Below the pieces are notes generated by a model that saw nothing but the letters and a program-made list of their open reading frames with translations, was not told where the DNA came from and searched no databases. The position numbers and the translations under genes were made by a program. Below, piece by piece: positions 52,316 through 60,708 of a DNA stretch of 64,000 nt; position 1 is the stretch's first letter; every line of letters starts with the position of its first letter. The DNA lies in contig NZ_NSDM01000004.1 of the NCBI RefSeq assembly GCF_030852425.1, forward strand, positions 62,001 through 126,000, in the 5' to 3' direction. Origin of the DNA: Saccharothrix longispora. Lineage in GTDB: Bacteria > Actinomycetota > Actinomycetes > Mycobacteriales > Pseudonocardiaceae.

Positions 52316-52323
52316 GTGTCACA
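52297..52323. promoter_or_regulatory. Nested-dyad operator between TetR and FAD-linked synthase genes
   Basis: Outer arms TGTGAC (52297-52302) and GTCACA (52318-52323); inner dyad GACGT-TGAG-ACGTC (52300-52313). It covers the TetR start codon. The + strand -10 (CACACT 52320-52325, 6 nt before GTG 52332) overlaps its right arm. Confidence 0.6.
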
Positions 52324-52331
52324 CTGTAGCG

Positions 52332-53990
52332 GTGACCGAGCGCATCGACCACACCCTCCGGGGCCGGTGGACCACCGAGCAGGCCCACGTGCCGCCGCAC
52401 GCCCTGAAGTGGCTCCGCGCACGCATCGGGGCCGGCGCCGGGGCCGTCACGCCGGCGCGCACGCCCGCCGTGCCCGACTCGGCCCTGGGCGACGCCGCGC
52501 GCACCGCGCTGGACGCCGTCGTCGGCCCCGGCCACGTGCGGGTGGACCCCGGCTCGCGCCTCGGCCGCGCCGGCGGCCTGTCCTACCTGGACCTGCTGCG
52601 GCAGCGCGGTGACGGCGACCTCGCCGTGCCCGACGCCGTCGTGCTGCCCGGCACGCCCGAGCAGGTCACCGAGGTCCTGGAGACCTGCGTCGAGCACGAC
52701 GTGGCGGTGGTCCCGTTCGGCGGCGGCACGTCCGTCGTCGGCGGCGTCACGGCCCTGCGCGGCGACAAGGCCGCGGTGATCGCCCTGGACCTGTCCAGGC
52801 TCGACCGGCTCGTCTCGGTCGACCCGGTGTCGCGCCTGGCCGTGCTCCAGGCCGGCCTGACCGCGCCGGAGGCCGACCGGCTGCTCGCCGCGCACGGCTT
52901 CACGCTCGGCCACGTCCCGCAGTCCTACGAGCGGGCGACCGTCGGCGGGTTCGCCGCGACCCGCTCGGCCGGTCAGGCGTCCTCCGGCTACGGCCGGTTC
53001 GAGGACCTGGTCGAGGGCGTGCGGCTGAGCACTCCGGTGGGCGAGTGGCGGCTGGGCGCGGCGCCCGCGTCCGCCGCCGGCCCCGACCTCAAGCAGCTCG
53101 TCGTCGGCAGCGAGGGCGCGTTCGGCGTGATCACGGAGGTCGGCGTGCGGCTGCGCCCGCGCCCGGCGGTCGAGCGCTACGAGGGGTTCTTCGTGGACGG
53201 TTGGGCGCGCGGCGCGGACGTCGTGCGCGACCTCGCCCAGCGGCGCGTGCTCGCCGACGTCACCCGGCTGTCCGATGTGGACGAGAGCGAGGTGTCGCTG
53301 GCGCTGGCCGGCGGCTGGAAGACCACGGCGCTCAAGGCCTACCTGGGGGCGCGCGGGATCGGGCAGCCGTGCCTGCTCGTGCTCGGCTGGCACGGTCGGG
53401 ACCGGCAGGAGGTCCGGCGCCGCAGGCGGGAGACCCTGCGCGGCGTCGAGGCCGTGCGCCTCGGCACCCCGCTCGGCGAGGCGTGGCGGCACGGCCGGTT
53501 CAACGGCCCGCGCCAGCGCGACGCGCTGGTGGAGGTCGGCGTGTGCGTCGAGACCCTGGAGACCGCCGCGCACTGGTCGCGCCTCTCCGAGCTGCGCACC
53601 GCCGTGCGCGGGGCGCTCGTCGACGCGCTCGGCGACGGCTGCCTGGTCATGTGCCACATCTCGCACGCCTACGAGACCGGCGCGTCCCTCTACTTCACCG
53701 TCCTCGCCGCCCGCGACGCCGACGACCCGGTGCGCCAGTGGCAGGTCGCCAAGGCCGCAGCCGGCGAGGCCATCGCCGGGCTCGGCACGATCACCCACCA
53801 CCACGCGGTGGGCACCGACCACGCCCCGTACCTGGAGGGCGAGGTGGGCGCGCTCGGCGTGGACGTGCTGGCCTCGGTCAAGCGCGCCCTCGACCCGACC
53901 GGCGTGCTCAACCCCGGCAAGCTGATCCCCGGCCGGACCCTCGCCGGCGGGTTCCCGCCGGCCGGGCTAGCGTCGCGGGATGACCGGTGA
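52332..53990 (+). CDS. FAD-linked alkyldihydroxyacetonephosphate-synthase-like oxidase
   Basis: 552 aa from GTG 52332. VAO/PCMH FAD fold: VVLPGTPEQVTEVLETC, PP-loop-like VVPFGGGTSVVGGV (about 126-139), PQSYERATVGGFAATRSAGQASSGYGRFEDLVEG (about 196-229), KQLVVGSEGAFGVITE. The C-terminal half has TYFTV-type SLYFTVLA, the triple-His THHHAVGTDH (about 488-497) and GVLNPGKLIPG. The His triplet and overall order match alkylglycerone-phosphate synthase, which makes ether-lipid precursors from acyl-DHAP. Pairing with glpD (DHAP supply) under one regulator supports a glycerophosphate/ether-lipid role, which is inference. Confidence 0.83.
   Translation: MTERIDHTLRGRWTTEQAHVPPHALKWLRARIGAGAGAVTPARTPAVPDSALGDAARTALDAVVGPGHVRVDPGSRLGRAGGLSYLDLLRQRGDGDLAVPDAVVLPGTPEQVTEVLETCVEHDVAVVPFGGGTSVVGGVTALRGDKAAVIALDLSRLDRLVSVDPVSRLAVLQAGLTAPEADRLLAAHGFTLGHVPQSYERATVGGFAATRSAGQASSGYGRFEDLVEGVRLSTPVGEWRLGAAPASAAGPDLKQLVVGSEGAFGVITEVGVRLRPRPAVERYEGFFVDGWARGADVVRDLAQRRVLADVTRLSDVDESEVSLALAGGWKTTALKAYLGARGIGQPCLLVLGWHGRDRQEVRRRRRETLRGVEAVRLGTPLGEAWRHGRFNGPRQRDALVEVGVCVETLETAAHWSRLSELRTAVRGALVDALGDGCLVMCHISHAYETGASLYFTVLAARDADDPVRQWQVAKAAAGEAIAGLGTITHHHAVGTDHAPYLEGEVGALGVDVLASVKRALDPTGVLNPGKLIPGRTLAGGFPPAGLASRDDR
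53968..53973 (+). promoter_or_regulatory. -10 element of predicted leaderless promoter (cytosine deaminase-like gene)
   Basis: TAGCGT ends 6 nt before ATG 53980, inside the end of the upstream gene. Confidence 0.45.
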
Positions 53991-55176
53991 CCTGCTGATC
54001 CGCTCCGTGCGGCCGTGGCCGAACGTCCCCGGCACGCCCGCCGTCGACGTGCTCTGCCGGGACGGCCGCATCGCCGCGACCGCACCCGACCTGGACGTCC
54101 CCGCCGGCGCCGCCGAGGCCGACGGGCGCGGTGGTGTGCTGCTGCCCGCGTTCACCGACGCGCACGCGCACCTCGACTCCACGCGCCTCGGCCTGCCGTT
54201 CCGCCCGCACAGCGCCGGCGCCGGCCTCGCCGAGCTGATCGACGACGACCGCCGGAACTGGCGCACCGCCGAGGAGTCCGTCGCCGACCGCGCCACCCGC
54301 ACGCTGGGCCGCACCATCGCCGCCGGCGCCACGCACGTGCGCAGCCACGCGCAGGTCGACGTCGACTCGGGGCTGGACAAGCTGGACGGCGTGCTGGCCG
54401 CCCGCGAGGCGCACGCCGACCGCGCGCACGTCGAGGTGGTGGCGTTCCCGCAGTGCGGCATCCTGCGCGAGAAGGGCACCGCCGACCTGCTCGACGCCGC
54501 GCTGCGGTCGGGCGCGGACCTCGTCGGCGGCCTCGACCCGGCCGGGTACGACCGCGACCCGGTGCGGCACCTCGACCTCGTGTTCGGCCTGGCCGAGAAG
54601 CACCAGTGCGGGGTGGACGTGCACCTGCACGACGCCGGCTCGCTCGGCGCGTTCGAGGTCGAGCTGATCTGCGAGCGGGTCGCGGCGCTCGGCATGCGCG
54701 GGCAGACCACGATCAGCCACGCGTTCGCGCTGTCCACTGTGGACGATGACCGGCGGCGCGAGCTGGTGGACCTGCTGGCCGAGCACGACGTCGCGGTCAC
54801 CACGGTCGCGCCGGGCGTGCGGGAACCCCTGCCGCTGCTCGACCTGCGCCGCGCCGGCGTGCGCCTGGGCCTCGGCCAGGACGGCATCCGCGACTACTGG
54901 TCCCCGTACGGCGACGGCGACATGCTCGACCGGACCTGGCAGCTCGCCTACCGCAACGGCTTCCGCCGGGACGACCAGGTCGAGATGTGCGCGGACATCG
55001 CCACCCGGGGCGGCGCCGCCGTGCTGGGGCGCACCCTCGGCCTCACCGAGGGCGCGCCCGCCGACCTGGTCGTGGTGCCCGGCGACACGGTCACCGCCGC
55101 CGTGATGGACCGCGCGCCCCGCACCCTGGTCGTGCACGGGGGACGCGTCGTCGCCGCCGACGGCGAACTGGTCTAG
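53980..55176 (+). CDS. Cytosine deaminase-like amidohydrolase
   Basis: 398 aa from ATG 53980, overlapping the previous gene by 11 bp. CodA-like metal site: LLPAFTDAHAHLDSTRLG (HxH, about 60-64), THVRSHAQVDVDSGL, DVHLHDAG (His), TISHAFALS (His, about 247), and the active-site Asp in LGLGQDGIRDYWSPYGDGDML, matching the CodA xxxDxxxDxWxPxGxxxML pattern. Probable deaminase of cytosine or another N-heterocycle (isoguanine, creatinine and guanidine relatives exist). The stop TAG shares the tetramer CTAG with the stop of the convergent gene. Confidence 0.85.
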   Translation: MTGDLLIRSVRPWPNVPGTPAVDVLCRDGRIAATAPDLDVPAGAAEADGRGGVLLPAFTDAHAHLDSTRLGLPFRPHSAGAGLAELIDDDRRNWRTAEESVADRATRTLGRTIAAGATHVRSHAQVDVDSGLDKLDGVLAAREAHADRAHVEVVAFPQCGILREKGTADLLDAALRSGADLVGGLDPAGYDRDPVRHLDLVFGLAEKHQCGVDVHLHDAGSLGAFEVELICERVAALGMRGQTTISHAFALSTVDDDRRRELVDLLAEHDVAVTTVAPGVREPLPLLDLRRAGVRLGLGQDGIRDYWSPYGDGDMLDRTWQLAYRNGFRRDDQVEMCADIATRGGAAVLGRTLGLTEGAPADLVVVPGDTVTAAVMDRAPRTLVVHGGRVVAADGELV

Positions 55177-55538
55177 CCGCGGCTCCGCGGCACGGCCCGC
55201 GCCCACACCGCGTCGGCCGGCCCGTCGAGCTCGTACACCTCGTCGTCGCGGCCCTCGGCGATCAGCGCGGCCACCTCGCCGTCCACGTCGCGCCCGGGCA
55301 GTGCCAGGGACTCGAACTCCGCCCGCCGGTCCGGTCGGCAGCCGTCCAGCACCTCGTCGAGGAAGTCGAGCGGGTCACCGCGCACGTCGAGGGCCCGCGG
55401 GTCGGACAGGGCGGCCAGGACGGCGGGCAGGGCGTGCGGCGTCACCGACCACACCGTGCTCTGGTGCACCACCGCCGACCGCAGGTGGCGCGCGGCGCGG
55501 GCGCGGGCGGCCGGGTCGTCCCCGGTCAGCGCCGCCAG
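55173..55538 (-). CDS. Small HEAT-repeat-like hypothetical protein, start unclear
   Basis: The C-terminal 120 residues read as a genuine protein: LAALTGDDPAARARAARHLR, SAVVHQSTVWSVTPHALPAV, LAALSDPRAL, a HEAT-like helical pair, then LDFLDEVLDGCRPDRRAEFESLAL and DEVYELDGPADAVWARAVP. But no ATG/GTG/TTG precedes it in frame near the N terminus: the codon before RHPAHL is GTC, and the first candidate is a CTG at 55538, just before the GNAT stop at 55526-55528. The first in-frame GTG pair (55469-55472) would remove the first helix. Either CTG initiation coupled to the GNAT gene, or a 5'-truncated remnant. Confidence 0.5.
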   Translation of the reverse strand: MAALTGDDPAARARAARHLRSAVVHQSTVWSVTPHALPAVLAALSDPRALDVRGDPLDFLDEVLDGCRPDRRAEFESLALPGRDVDGEVAALIAEGRDDEVYELDGPADAVWARAVPRSRG

Positions 55539-56383
55539 GTGGGCGGGGTGTCGGACGCGACGCCGTGGGCGTGCAGCAGGCGGGGGAAGTCGGCGGCTCC
55601 GGGGACCCCGGAGCCGTGCCGCGGCGGACGGGGCGCGGCGACGTCGCCGACCGCGCGATCCGGGCCGGGCAGGGCCGCCACGCTCCGGTAGGCGAACCCC
55701 AGCCGGCGGTAGACGGCGATGGCGGCCGGGTTGTCGGCGTTCACCATCAGCGCGCAGCCGCCGTGCTCCGCCAGGAGGTCCCGGGCGACGAACGCGCAGA
55801 CGGCCGTCGACAACGAGCGCCCCCGGTGGTCGGGGTGCGTGGCCACACCCGCGAGGAACCCCACGCCCGGCGCCGACCACGCGTCCGCCGCCACGGCCGC
55901 GAGCACGCCGTCCACCCGGATGCCTGCCCACCGGCGCGGCCCCGGTTCGTGCGGCCACACGTACGAGTGAGGGCTGGCCTTGCGCAGCAACGACTCGACG
56001 GCGTCCCACTCGTCCTCGCCCAGCCACTCCGGGGCGCCGTGCGAGGAGGTCGGGTCGTCCGGCAGCCGCCCGCCGCGCTCCATCCAGCCGAACACGACCC
56101 GGTCCGGCCGGTCCAGCTCGACCGCCAGCTCCTCGGTGACCAGCGGCGTGACCCCCGGCCGGTCGTGCGCGCGGAGCAGCACGGCCACGTCGTCCACCGG
56201 TCCCACCGCCACCAGCCGGTCGCGCCGGTTCAGGCCGGGCGCGAGCACGGCCACCGCGTCGCCGTGCGCCCACGCCGCGCCGCCGCCGCGCCAGTGGCCG
56301 GGCAGGAGGACCTGGGCGGCCCAGCGCACCAGGGTGTCGGGGCCGGCCGCGGCCACGTCGGCGGGGGTGGGCAGTTCGCGCAT
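55526..56383 (-). CDS. GNAT-family N-acetyltransferase, two-lobed
   Basis: 285 aa from ATG 56383. The N-terminal half (LPTPADVAAAGPDTLVRWAA, LLPGHWRGGGAAWAHGDAVA) is a degenerate lobe. The C-terminal half is a standard GNAT domain with the acetyl-CoA loop GVATHPDHRGRSLSTAVCAF (about 176-195), then HGGCALMVNADNPAAIAVYRRLGFAYR. Acceptor unknown. Divergent from the AAC(3)-like gene with only 36 bp between starts. Confidence 0.82.
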   Translation of the reverse strand: MRELPTPADVAAAGPDTLVRWAAQVLLPGHWRGGGAAWAHGDAVAVLAPGLNRRDRLVAVGPVDDVAVLLRAHDRPGVTPLVTEELAVELDRPDRVVFGWMERGGRLPDDPTSSHGAPEWLGEDEWDAVESLLRKASPHSYVWPHEPGPRRWAGIRVDGVLAAVAADAWSAPGVGFLAGVATHPDHRGRSLSTAVCAFVARDLLAEHGGCALMVNADNPAAIAVYRRLGFAYRSVAALPGPDRAVGDVAAPRPPRHGSGVPGAADFPRLLHAHGVASDTPPTWRR

Positions 56384-56406
56384 GACCGCATCATCACCCG
56401 GGGGAC

Positions 56407-56412
56407 TACCCT
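56407..56412 (+). promoter_or_regulatory. -10 element of predicted leaderless promoter (GNAT gene)
   Basis: TACCCT ends 7 nt before ATG 56420. Confidence 0.45.
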
Positions 56413-56419
56413 CGCGCGC

Positions 56420-56827
56420 ATGGACATCCGCCGCGTCACGTCGTTCGACGCCGTCCTGGCCGCGGGCCACCTGTTCGACGGGCCGCCGCGCGAGGACGCC
56501 ACCCGCGCGTTCCTCGCCGACGACCGGCACCACCTGCTCGTCGCCTACGTCGACGGCGCGCCCGCCGGGTTCGCCTCCGGCGTGGAGACCATCCACCCCG
56601 ACAAGGGCGTGGAGATGTTCCTCTACGAGCTGGGCGTGGACGACGCGTTCCAGCGGCGCGGCATCGGCACCGCGCTCGTCGGCGCCCTCGTCGAGCTGGC
56701 CCGCGAGCGGGGCTGCACCGGCGCGTGGACCGGCACCGAGAAGGACAACGCCGCCGCGCTGGCCACCTACCGCAAGTCGGACGCCGAGCTCGACTTCGAC
56801 ACCGTCGCCGTCTCCTGGGGCTTCTAG
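56420..56827 (+). CDS. GNAT acetyltransferase similar to AAC(3)-I
   Basis: 135 aa, compact. Sequence DIRRVTSFDAVLAAGHLFDGPPREDATRAFLADDRHHLLVAYVDG, then MFLYELGVDDAFQRRGIGTALVGALVELARERGC (acetyl-CoA loop QRRGIGTA, about 88-95) and DNAAALATYRKSDAELDFDTVAVSW. The FLYELxVDxxxxRxGIGTALV and DNxAALATYR pattern is that of the aminoglycoside 3-N-acetyltransferase I group, and many chromosomal relatives are uncharacterised. Aminoglycoside acetylation is therefore possible but unproven. Confidence 0.8.
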   Translation: MDIRRVTSFDAVLAAGHLFDGPPREDATRAFLADDRHHLLVAYVDGAPAGFASGVETIHPDKGVEMFLYELGVDDAFQRRGIGTALVGALVELARERGCTGAWTGTEKDNAAALATYRKSDAELDFDTVAVSWGF

Positions 56828-56843
56828 CCCCCGGACGGCCCGC

Positions 56844-57299
56844 TCAGGCGCTCTTGCGGCGCAGCAGCGTGCGCCGCTGGAGCGACTCCTCCAGCGCCTC
56901 GAACGCGCGGTTCATCGCCGCGTCGTACTCCTCCTGCGGGCGTGGCGGCACCGACTCGTCCGGCGCGGGCACCGGGGTCATCGTCATCCACCGCTCCTCC
57001 CAGAGCAGCTCGACGACGGCCTCCCAGTGCACCCGCACCACGGCGCGCACCAGCTTCTCCCGCTCGACGACCTCGACCACCTGCTCCTGCGACGCGGCCA
57101 GCCGGGCCATCAGCTCGCGGACCCTGTCCCGGTCGCGGGCGCGCATGCGGTCGACGGACTCGGCGGCGAGGCCGACCAGCTCCTTGTACCGCTCGACCGC
57201 CGAGACCGCCGGAACCGCCCCGGCGTCACCTCCGGCAGCACCTCCGGCGGGCACCCCGCGGGTGCGCTGCGCCGGCACCGCGGACACGTGGCTGATCAT
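56844..57299 (-). CDS. Hypothetical helical protein of the FtsK/EccC-like module
   Basis: 151 aa from ATG 57299, overlapping the FtsK-like stop (ATGA). Gly/Ala-rich first 30 residues, then a long helical region (VERYKELVGLAAESVDRMRARDRDRVRELMARLAASQEQVVEVVEREKLVRAVVRVHWEAVVELLWEE) likely to form a coiled coil. A Pro-rich linker and C-terminal helix AAMNRAFEALEESLQRRTLLRRKS follow. No recognised family. As last gene of the operon it may be an adaptor for the ATPase, which is inference. Confidence 0.7.
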   Translation of the reverse strand: MISHVSAVPAQRTRGVPAGGAAGGDAGAVPAVSAVERYKELVGLAAESVDRMRARDRDRVRELMARLAASQEQVVEVVEREKLVRAVVRVHWEAVVELLWEERWMTMTPVPAPDESVPPRPQEEYDAAMNRAFEALEESLQRRTLLRRKSA

Positions 57300-60055
57300 G
57301 GTTCCTCCCCGGTGTCGAACGGGATGACGACCTCGGGCCGCGAGTGCTCGAACCGGTCGAAGAACAGGCCGCGCCGCGGTCGGGGCGACCACGACAGCAC
57401 CGGCTCCGGACCGAGCGACAGCAGCTCCTTGCCCTGGATGTCGAACGCCACCCACGCGCCGATGTCGTCGTAGGCGCCGGGCGACAGGCTGTTCTTCAAC
57501 CGCTGCACGCCACGCCACCAGCCCAGCACGTGGGTGCGGTGCTCCGGGCCGTGCCGCAGCACGGTGCGCAGCCGGTCCACCCCGGACGTCCTGGACTCGT
57601 CCTTCTGCTCCAAGAGGGTGTGCGCCGCGTCCACGCCGTAAACCACCAGGTAGTGGGGAACCGGCGGGGCGGGCGTCTCGTCGGTCGTCCGCACCTGGAT
57701 GTCCCCGGCGATCTCCTTGAGCAGGGCCTGCACGTCCTTGAGGTCCTTCAGGCCCGTCTCGTGGCCCACGTCGTGCAGCTGCTTGCACAGCCTCTCGGCG
57801 AACGGCTTCGCGTCCTCGACCAGCCACACCACGCTGAACCGGGCCTCGCCGGGCTCGTGCTGGCGGGCCAGGGACAGCGCCGCGCCGTTCAGCACGGCCG
57901 CCGCCTCCGCGGCGATGGAGCCGAGCACCGCGACGTTGCGCCCCGGCGTGCGGGCCAGCCGCACCTTGGCCGCGCTGCCCGCCACGTCGATGACCTGGCC
58001 CAGCAGCACGGTCGGGTTGCCGTCGCTCGGCCGCAGCGCCCGGAAGTCCGGCAGCGTGGCCAGCGCGGGCACCTTGCTGCCGTCGAACAGGATCGGTTCG
58101 GCCAGGTCGGGCGGCCGGCGGCGGTGCAGCTCGGCCTGGAGCGCGTCGATCGTGCCCCGGGCGGTGGCGTCCGGGATGCGCGCCACCTCGTTGCCCGGAC
58201 GCACGCCCGACTCGTGGTTGACCACCGCGTGCCAGCGCGGCAGCTCCGTGGCGGCGTCGTTCATGTCGGCCAGCACCCGCCGCGACTTGGGCAGCGCGAT
58301 GCGCACGGTGAACTGCTCGAAGATCGCCGACCGACCCCAGAACGCCTGGATGCTCGACACGTCCTGGCTCGACAGCACCAGGTGGATGCCCTGCGACCGG
58401 CCGCGCCGGGCCACGTCCTCCAGCAGTTGCGTCGCCTGGGCGGTGACCGGGTCGCGCTCGCCGAACATGTACTGGAACTCGTCGATCACGGCCACGATCC
58501 GCGGCCAGTGGCCGGTCGGGTCCTCCTCGCGCAGCTGCTCCAGCTTGGTGACCTCGTGCCGCTTCGCCGCGTCCGCCCGCCTGCGCATCTCGTCGGACAG
58601 GAACGCCAGCAGCGCCACGCCGAACTCGCGGTCGGTGTTGACGTTCACGCCGACCAGCCGGGCGTGCGGCAGCCACGTCGGGTCCTTGCGACCCGGCGCG
58701 AACTGCGCGAACGACACGCCCTCCTTGAAGTCGAGCAGGTACAGCTCCAGCTCGTCGGGCGAGTACCGGGCGGCGAGGCTGCCCAGCATGGCGTAGAGGA
58801 AGTTCGTCTTGCCCGAGCCGCTGGGGCCGCCGATCAGCGCGTGCGGCGAGGTGTCGCCCAGCGCCACCGGCACCGGCTCGCCGTCCTGGTGGCCGACGGG
58901 GGCCGCGACGCCGGCGGCGGACGACTCCCGCCACAGGTGCTCGGGCAGCAGGTCGGCGAACGTGCTCTGCCGCGTGCGGCGGGCCTCCCGCTCGTCGGCG
59001 ATGGCCGCGCAGGCCCGCGGCACGGCGGCGCGCGGGAACGGCGGGTCCAGCGCCACGGTGACGTGCGCGCCGGTCATGGTGCACGTCGCGGTCTGGTCCG
59101 GGGCGATCGTCACGGTCTCGATCGGCGAGTTCACCGTGATCGGGATGTCGACGATGACCAGCTCGATGCCCGCCGCGAGGCCGTTGCGGGCGACCCGCTG
59201 GAGCTGCTGCTGGTGCTCCTCGCGCAGCGGTCGCCGGTTGCCGAACAGCACGGCCACCCGCCACGGTTCGGTGCGCCGCCCGCCGGCGGCCCGCACCGAC
59301 TGGTGGCCCTCCACCAGCACGCCGGTGTGCACCCGCCGGATGTGGTCGGACAGCTCGTCGAGCAGCTCGTGCAGCCGGGCCGGGTCGTGCACGGTGAGCA
59401 GACCCGCCCTGGTCAGCGGGTACAGGCCGGGCAGCGAGCCGGTGAGCGCGTTGACGTCCCACACGTGGACGTGCACCAGGCCCGGCTGGAAGTGGCTGAG
59501 CACCCGCAGCAGGAGGTTCTCCACCAGCCCCTCGGCGGTGTGCCGGCTCTCGTGCGTGGACGCGACGTGCAGGTGCGCGTGGTCGAGCAGCGGGACCGCC
59601 ACCGGGAACCGCCGCGGCTCCGGCGCGCTGCGCACCACGCCCGTGCCGACGCGCCACAGCTCCGGCACGGGCTCGCTGCCGTCCGCCGTGCCGGGCCGGC
59701 CCAGCCACGACTCGTGCGGCTGCGACGCCGGGCCCCTGGCGACCGAGTCGACCAGGGCGGCCAGCTCGTCGGGGCCGTGCTCGGACCACTCGCGGAACGC
59801 CTCGACCCGGTCCACGAGCGCCCGCGCGAGCTGCTGGGAGAACAGCGGGTTCGCCAGCGCCCCGGCGAGCAGCGGGTCGTCCAGCGCCCGGTCCACGCCG
59901 TCGCCGCGCAGCATCACCTCGAACATGTCGCGGGCGCGCTCGTCGGCGAGGAGCCGGTGCTCCCGCGAGGCGTTGCCCAGCGCGGCGGCGACCGCCGCGC
60001 GGAACTCCTCGAAGGCGCCCTCGATCCTCCTGCGGCGTTCGTCGCGCCTGCTCAC
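57296..60055 (-). CDS. FtsK/SpoIIIE-type ATPase resembling EccC ATPase domains, soluble
   Basis: 919 aa from GTG 60055. No transmembrane segment, unlike EccC or FtsK. The first 330 residues are helical plus a Rossmann-like part (LVHVHVWDVNALTGSLPGLYPLTRAG, WRVAVLFGNRRPLREEHQQQ). ATPase 1: Walker A IGGPSGSGKTNFLYA (about 407-421), LELYLLDFKEGVSFAQFAP, Walker B RIVAVIDEFQYMF (about 517-529), sensor-like HLVLSSQDVSSIQ. ATPase 2 (about 640-880) keeps the fold (PTVLLGQVIDVAGSAAKVRLARTPGRNVAVLGSIAAEAAAVLN) but its P loop lacks GK[S/T], and a degenerate VVYGVDAAHTLL replaces Walker B. One active and one dead ATPase in tandem recall EccC, where the distal domains bind secretion substrates. Confidence 0.85.
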   Translation of the reverse strand: MSRRDERRRRIEGAFEEFRAAVAAALGNASREHRLLADERARDMFEVMLRGDGVDRALDDPLLAGALANPLFSQQLARALVDRVEAFREWSEHGPDELAALVDSVARGPASQPHESWLGRPGTADGSEPVPELWRVGTGVVRSAPEPRRFPVAVPLLDHAHLHVASTHESRHTAEGLVENLLLRVLSHFQPGLVHVHVWDVNALTGSLPGLYPLTRAGLLTVHDPARLHELLDELSDHIRRVHTGVLVEGHQSVRAAGGRRTEPWRVAVLFGNRRPLREEHQQQLQRVARNGLAAGIELVIVDIPITVNSPIETVTIAPDQTATCTMTGAHVTVALDPPFPRAAVPRACAAIADEREARRTRQSTFADLLPEHLWRESSAAGVAAPVGHQDGEPVPVALGDTSPHALIGGPSGSGKTNFLYAMLGSLAARYSPDELELYLLDFKEGVSFAQFAPGRKDPTWLPHARLVGVNVNTDREFGVALLAFLSDEMRRRADAAKRHEVTKLEQLREEDPTGHWPRIVAVIDEFQYMFGERDPVTAQATQLLEDVARRGRSQGIHLVLSSQDVSSIQAFWGRSAIFEQFTVRIALPKSRRVLADMNDAATELPRWHAVVNHESGVRPGNEVARIPDATARGTIDALQAELHRRRPPDLAEPILFDGSKVPALATLPDFRALRPSDGNPTVLLGQVIDVAGSAAKVRLARTPGRNVAVLGSIAAEAAAVLNGAALSLARQHEPGEARFSVVWLVEDAKPFAERLCKQLHDVGHETGLKDLKDVQALLKEIAGDIQVRTTDETPAPPVPHYLVVYGVDAAHTLLEQKDESRTSGVDRLRTVLRHGPEHRTHVLGWWRGVQRLKNSLSPGAYDDIGAWVAFDIQGKELLSLGPEPVLSWSPRPRRGLFFDRFEHSRPEVVIPFDTGEEP

Positions 60056-60056
60056 G

Positions 60057-60308
60057 TCACAGCTCCCCGGCCACGCGCTGGACCAGCTCGATGCTGCCGA
60101 CGATCAGCTCCAGCTCGTCGGCGAACAGCTCACCGGCCTTGGTGAACTCCGGCGGCACGAGCGACTCCGGGTGGTTCGCGCTCGCGGCGACCAGCAGCCC
60201 GACCGCCTCGTCCAGCGCTTCCCCGGCCTCCCTGACGCAGCGGTAGGCGTCGCGGAGGTACTCGCAGCTCTGGTCGAGCGCGGCCCTGATCTCGCCCACC
60301 GTCGCCAC
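60057..60308 (-). CDS. Small helical protein, paralogue of the upstream gene (83 aa)
   Basis: 83 aa from GTG 60308. All-helical: ATVGEIRAALDQSCEYLRDA, YRCVREAGEALDEAVGLLVA, then FTKAGELFADELELIVGSIE. It shares the opening ATVxEIRxA with the 86-aa gene just upstream (ATVEEVRTAIAQ), same length and gene position, so the two are diverged duplicates. WXG100-like in size, but no clear WxG turn. One bp before the FtsK-like gene. Confidence 0.75.
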   Translation of the reverse strand: MATVGEIRAALDQSCEYLRDAYRCVREAGEALDEAVGLLVAASANHPESLVPPEFTKAGELFADELELIVGSIELVQRVAGEL

Positions 60309-60309
60309 G

Positions 60310-60570
60310 TCAGAGCCCGGAGTTGTAGCTCTCGGCCTGGTTGATCCCGGCCCGGAGTTGGTTCTGCAGGTCGGTGACGCCGTTGGCGACCTCGGCGAAG
60401 TGCGCGTTGGCCTGCTCGACCTCGGACTGGCCGCTGCCCTGGGTCGTCTGGCTCAGCAGCGCCTGCGCGTCCGTGGCCAGGTCCGCGGCCTGTTGCAGGG
60501 CGTTGATGCTGTCGTTCGCCTTGCTGACGGCCTGGGCGATCGCCGTGCGGACTTCTTCGACGGTGGCCAT
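60310..60570 (-). CDS. Small helical protein, first gene of FtsK/EccC-like operon (86 aa)
   Basis: 86 aa from ATG 60570 (AGGAGGGG lies 12 nt upstream, rather far). Sequence ATVEEVRTAIAQAVSKANDS, INALQQAADLATDAQALLSQ, then a Gln/Ser-rich turn QTTQGSGQSEVEQ and helix NAHFAEVANGVTDLQNQLRAG: a two-helix hairpin with a polar turn where WXG100 proteins carry WxG. No Trp, so not a canonical WXG100 protein. It is separated by 1 bp from its paralogue. Confidence 0.75.
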   Translation of the reverse strand: MATVEEVRTAIAQAVSKANDSINALQQAADLATDAQALLSQTTQGSGQSEVEQANAHFAEVANGVTDLQNQLRAGINQAESYNSGL

Positions 60571-60708
60571 GTCGGGTACCGACCCCTCCTGCGCTTTCGC
60601 TGGTGTTCCTATAGTTGAAAGTAGTACCCAAGGGTTCGCGTTCCACAAGCAAGATCGGCTGACCGGGTGGAATGGGGAATCCACTCGTTCGGTTCAGCGA
60701 AGTGGATC
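60571..60708 (-). promoter_or_regulatory. Promoter region of the FtsK/EccC-like operon
   Basis: An AT-rich patch at 60608-60635 stands out in this genome. On the minus strand it contains ACTATAGG and TTGGGTAC, plausible -10/-35 parts, but the spacing is not canonical (about 12 bp). I cannot assign the start point. Confidence 0.35.
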
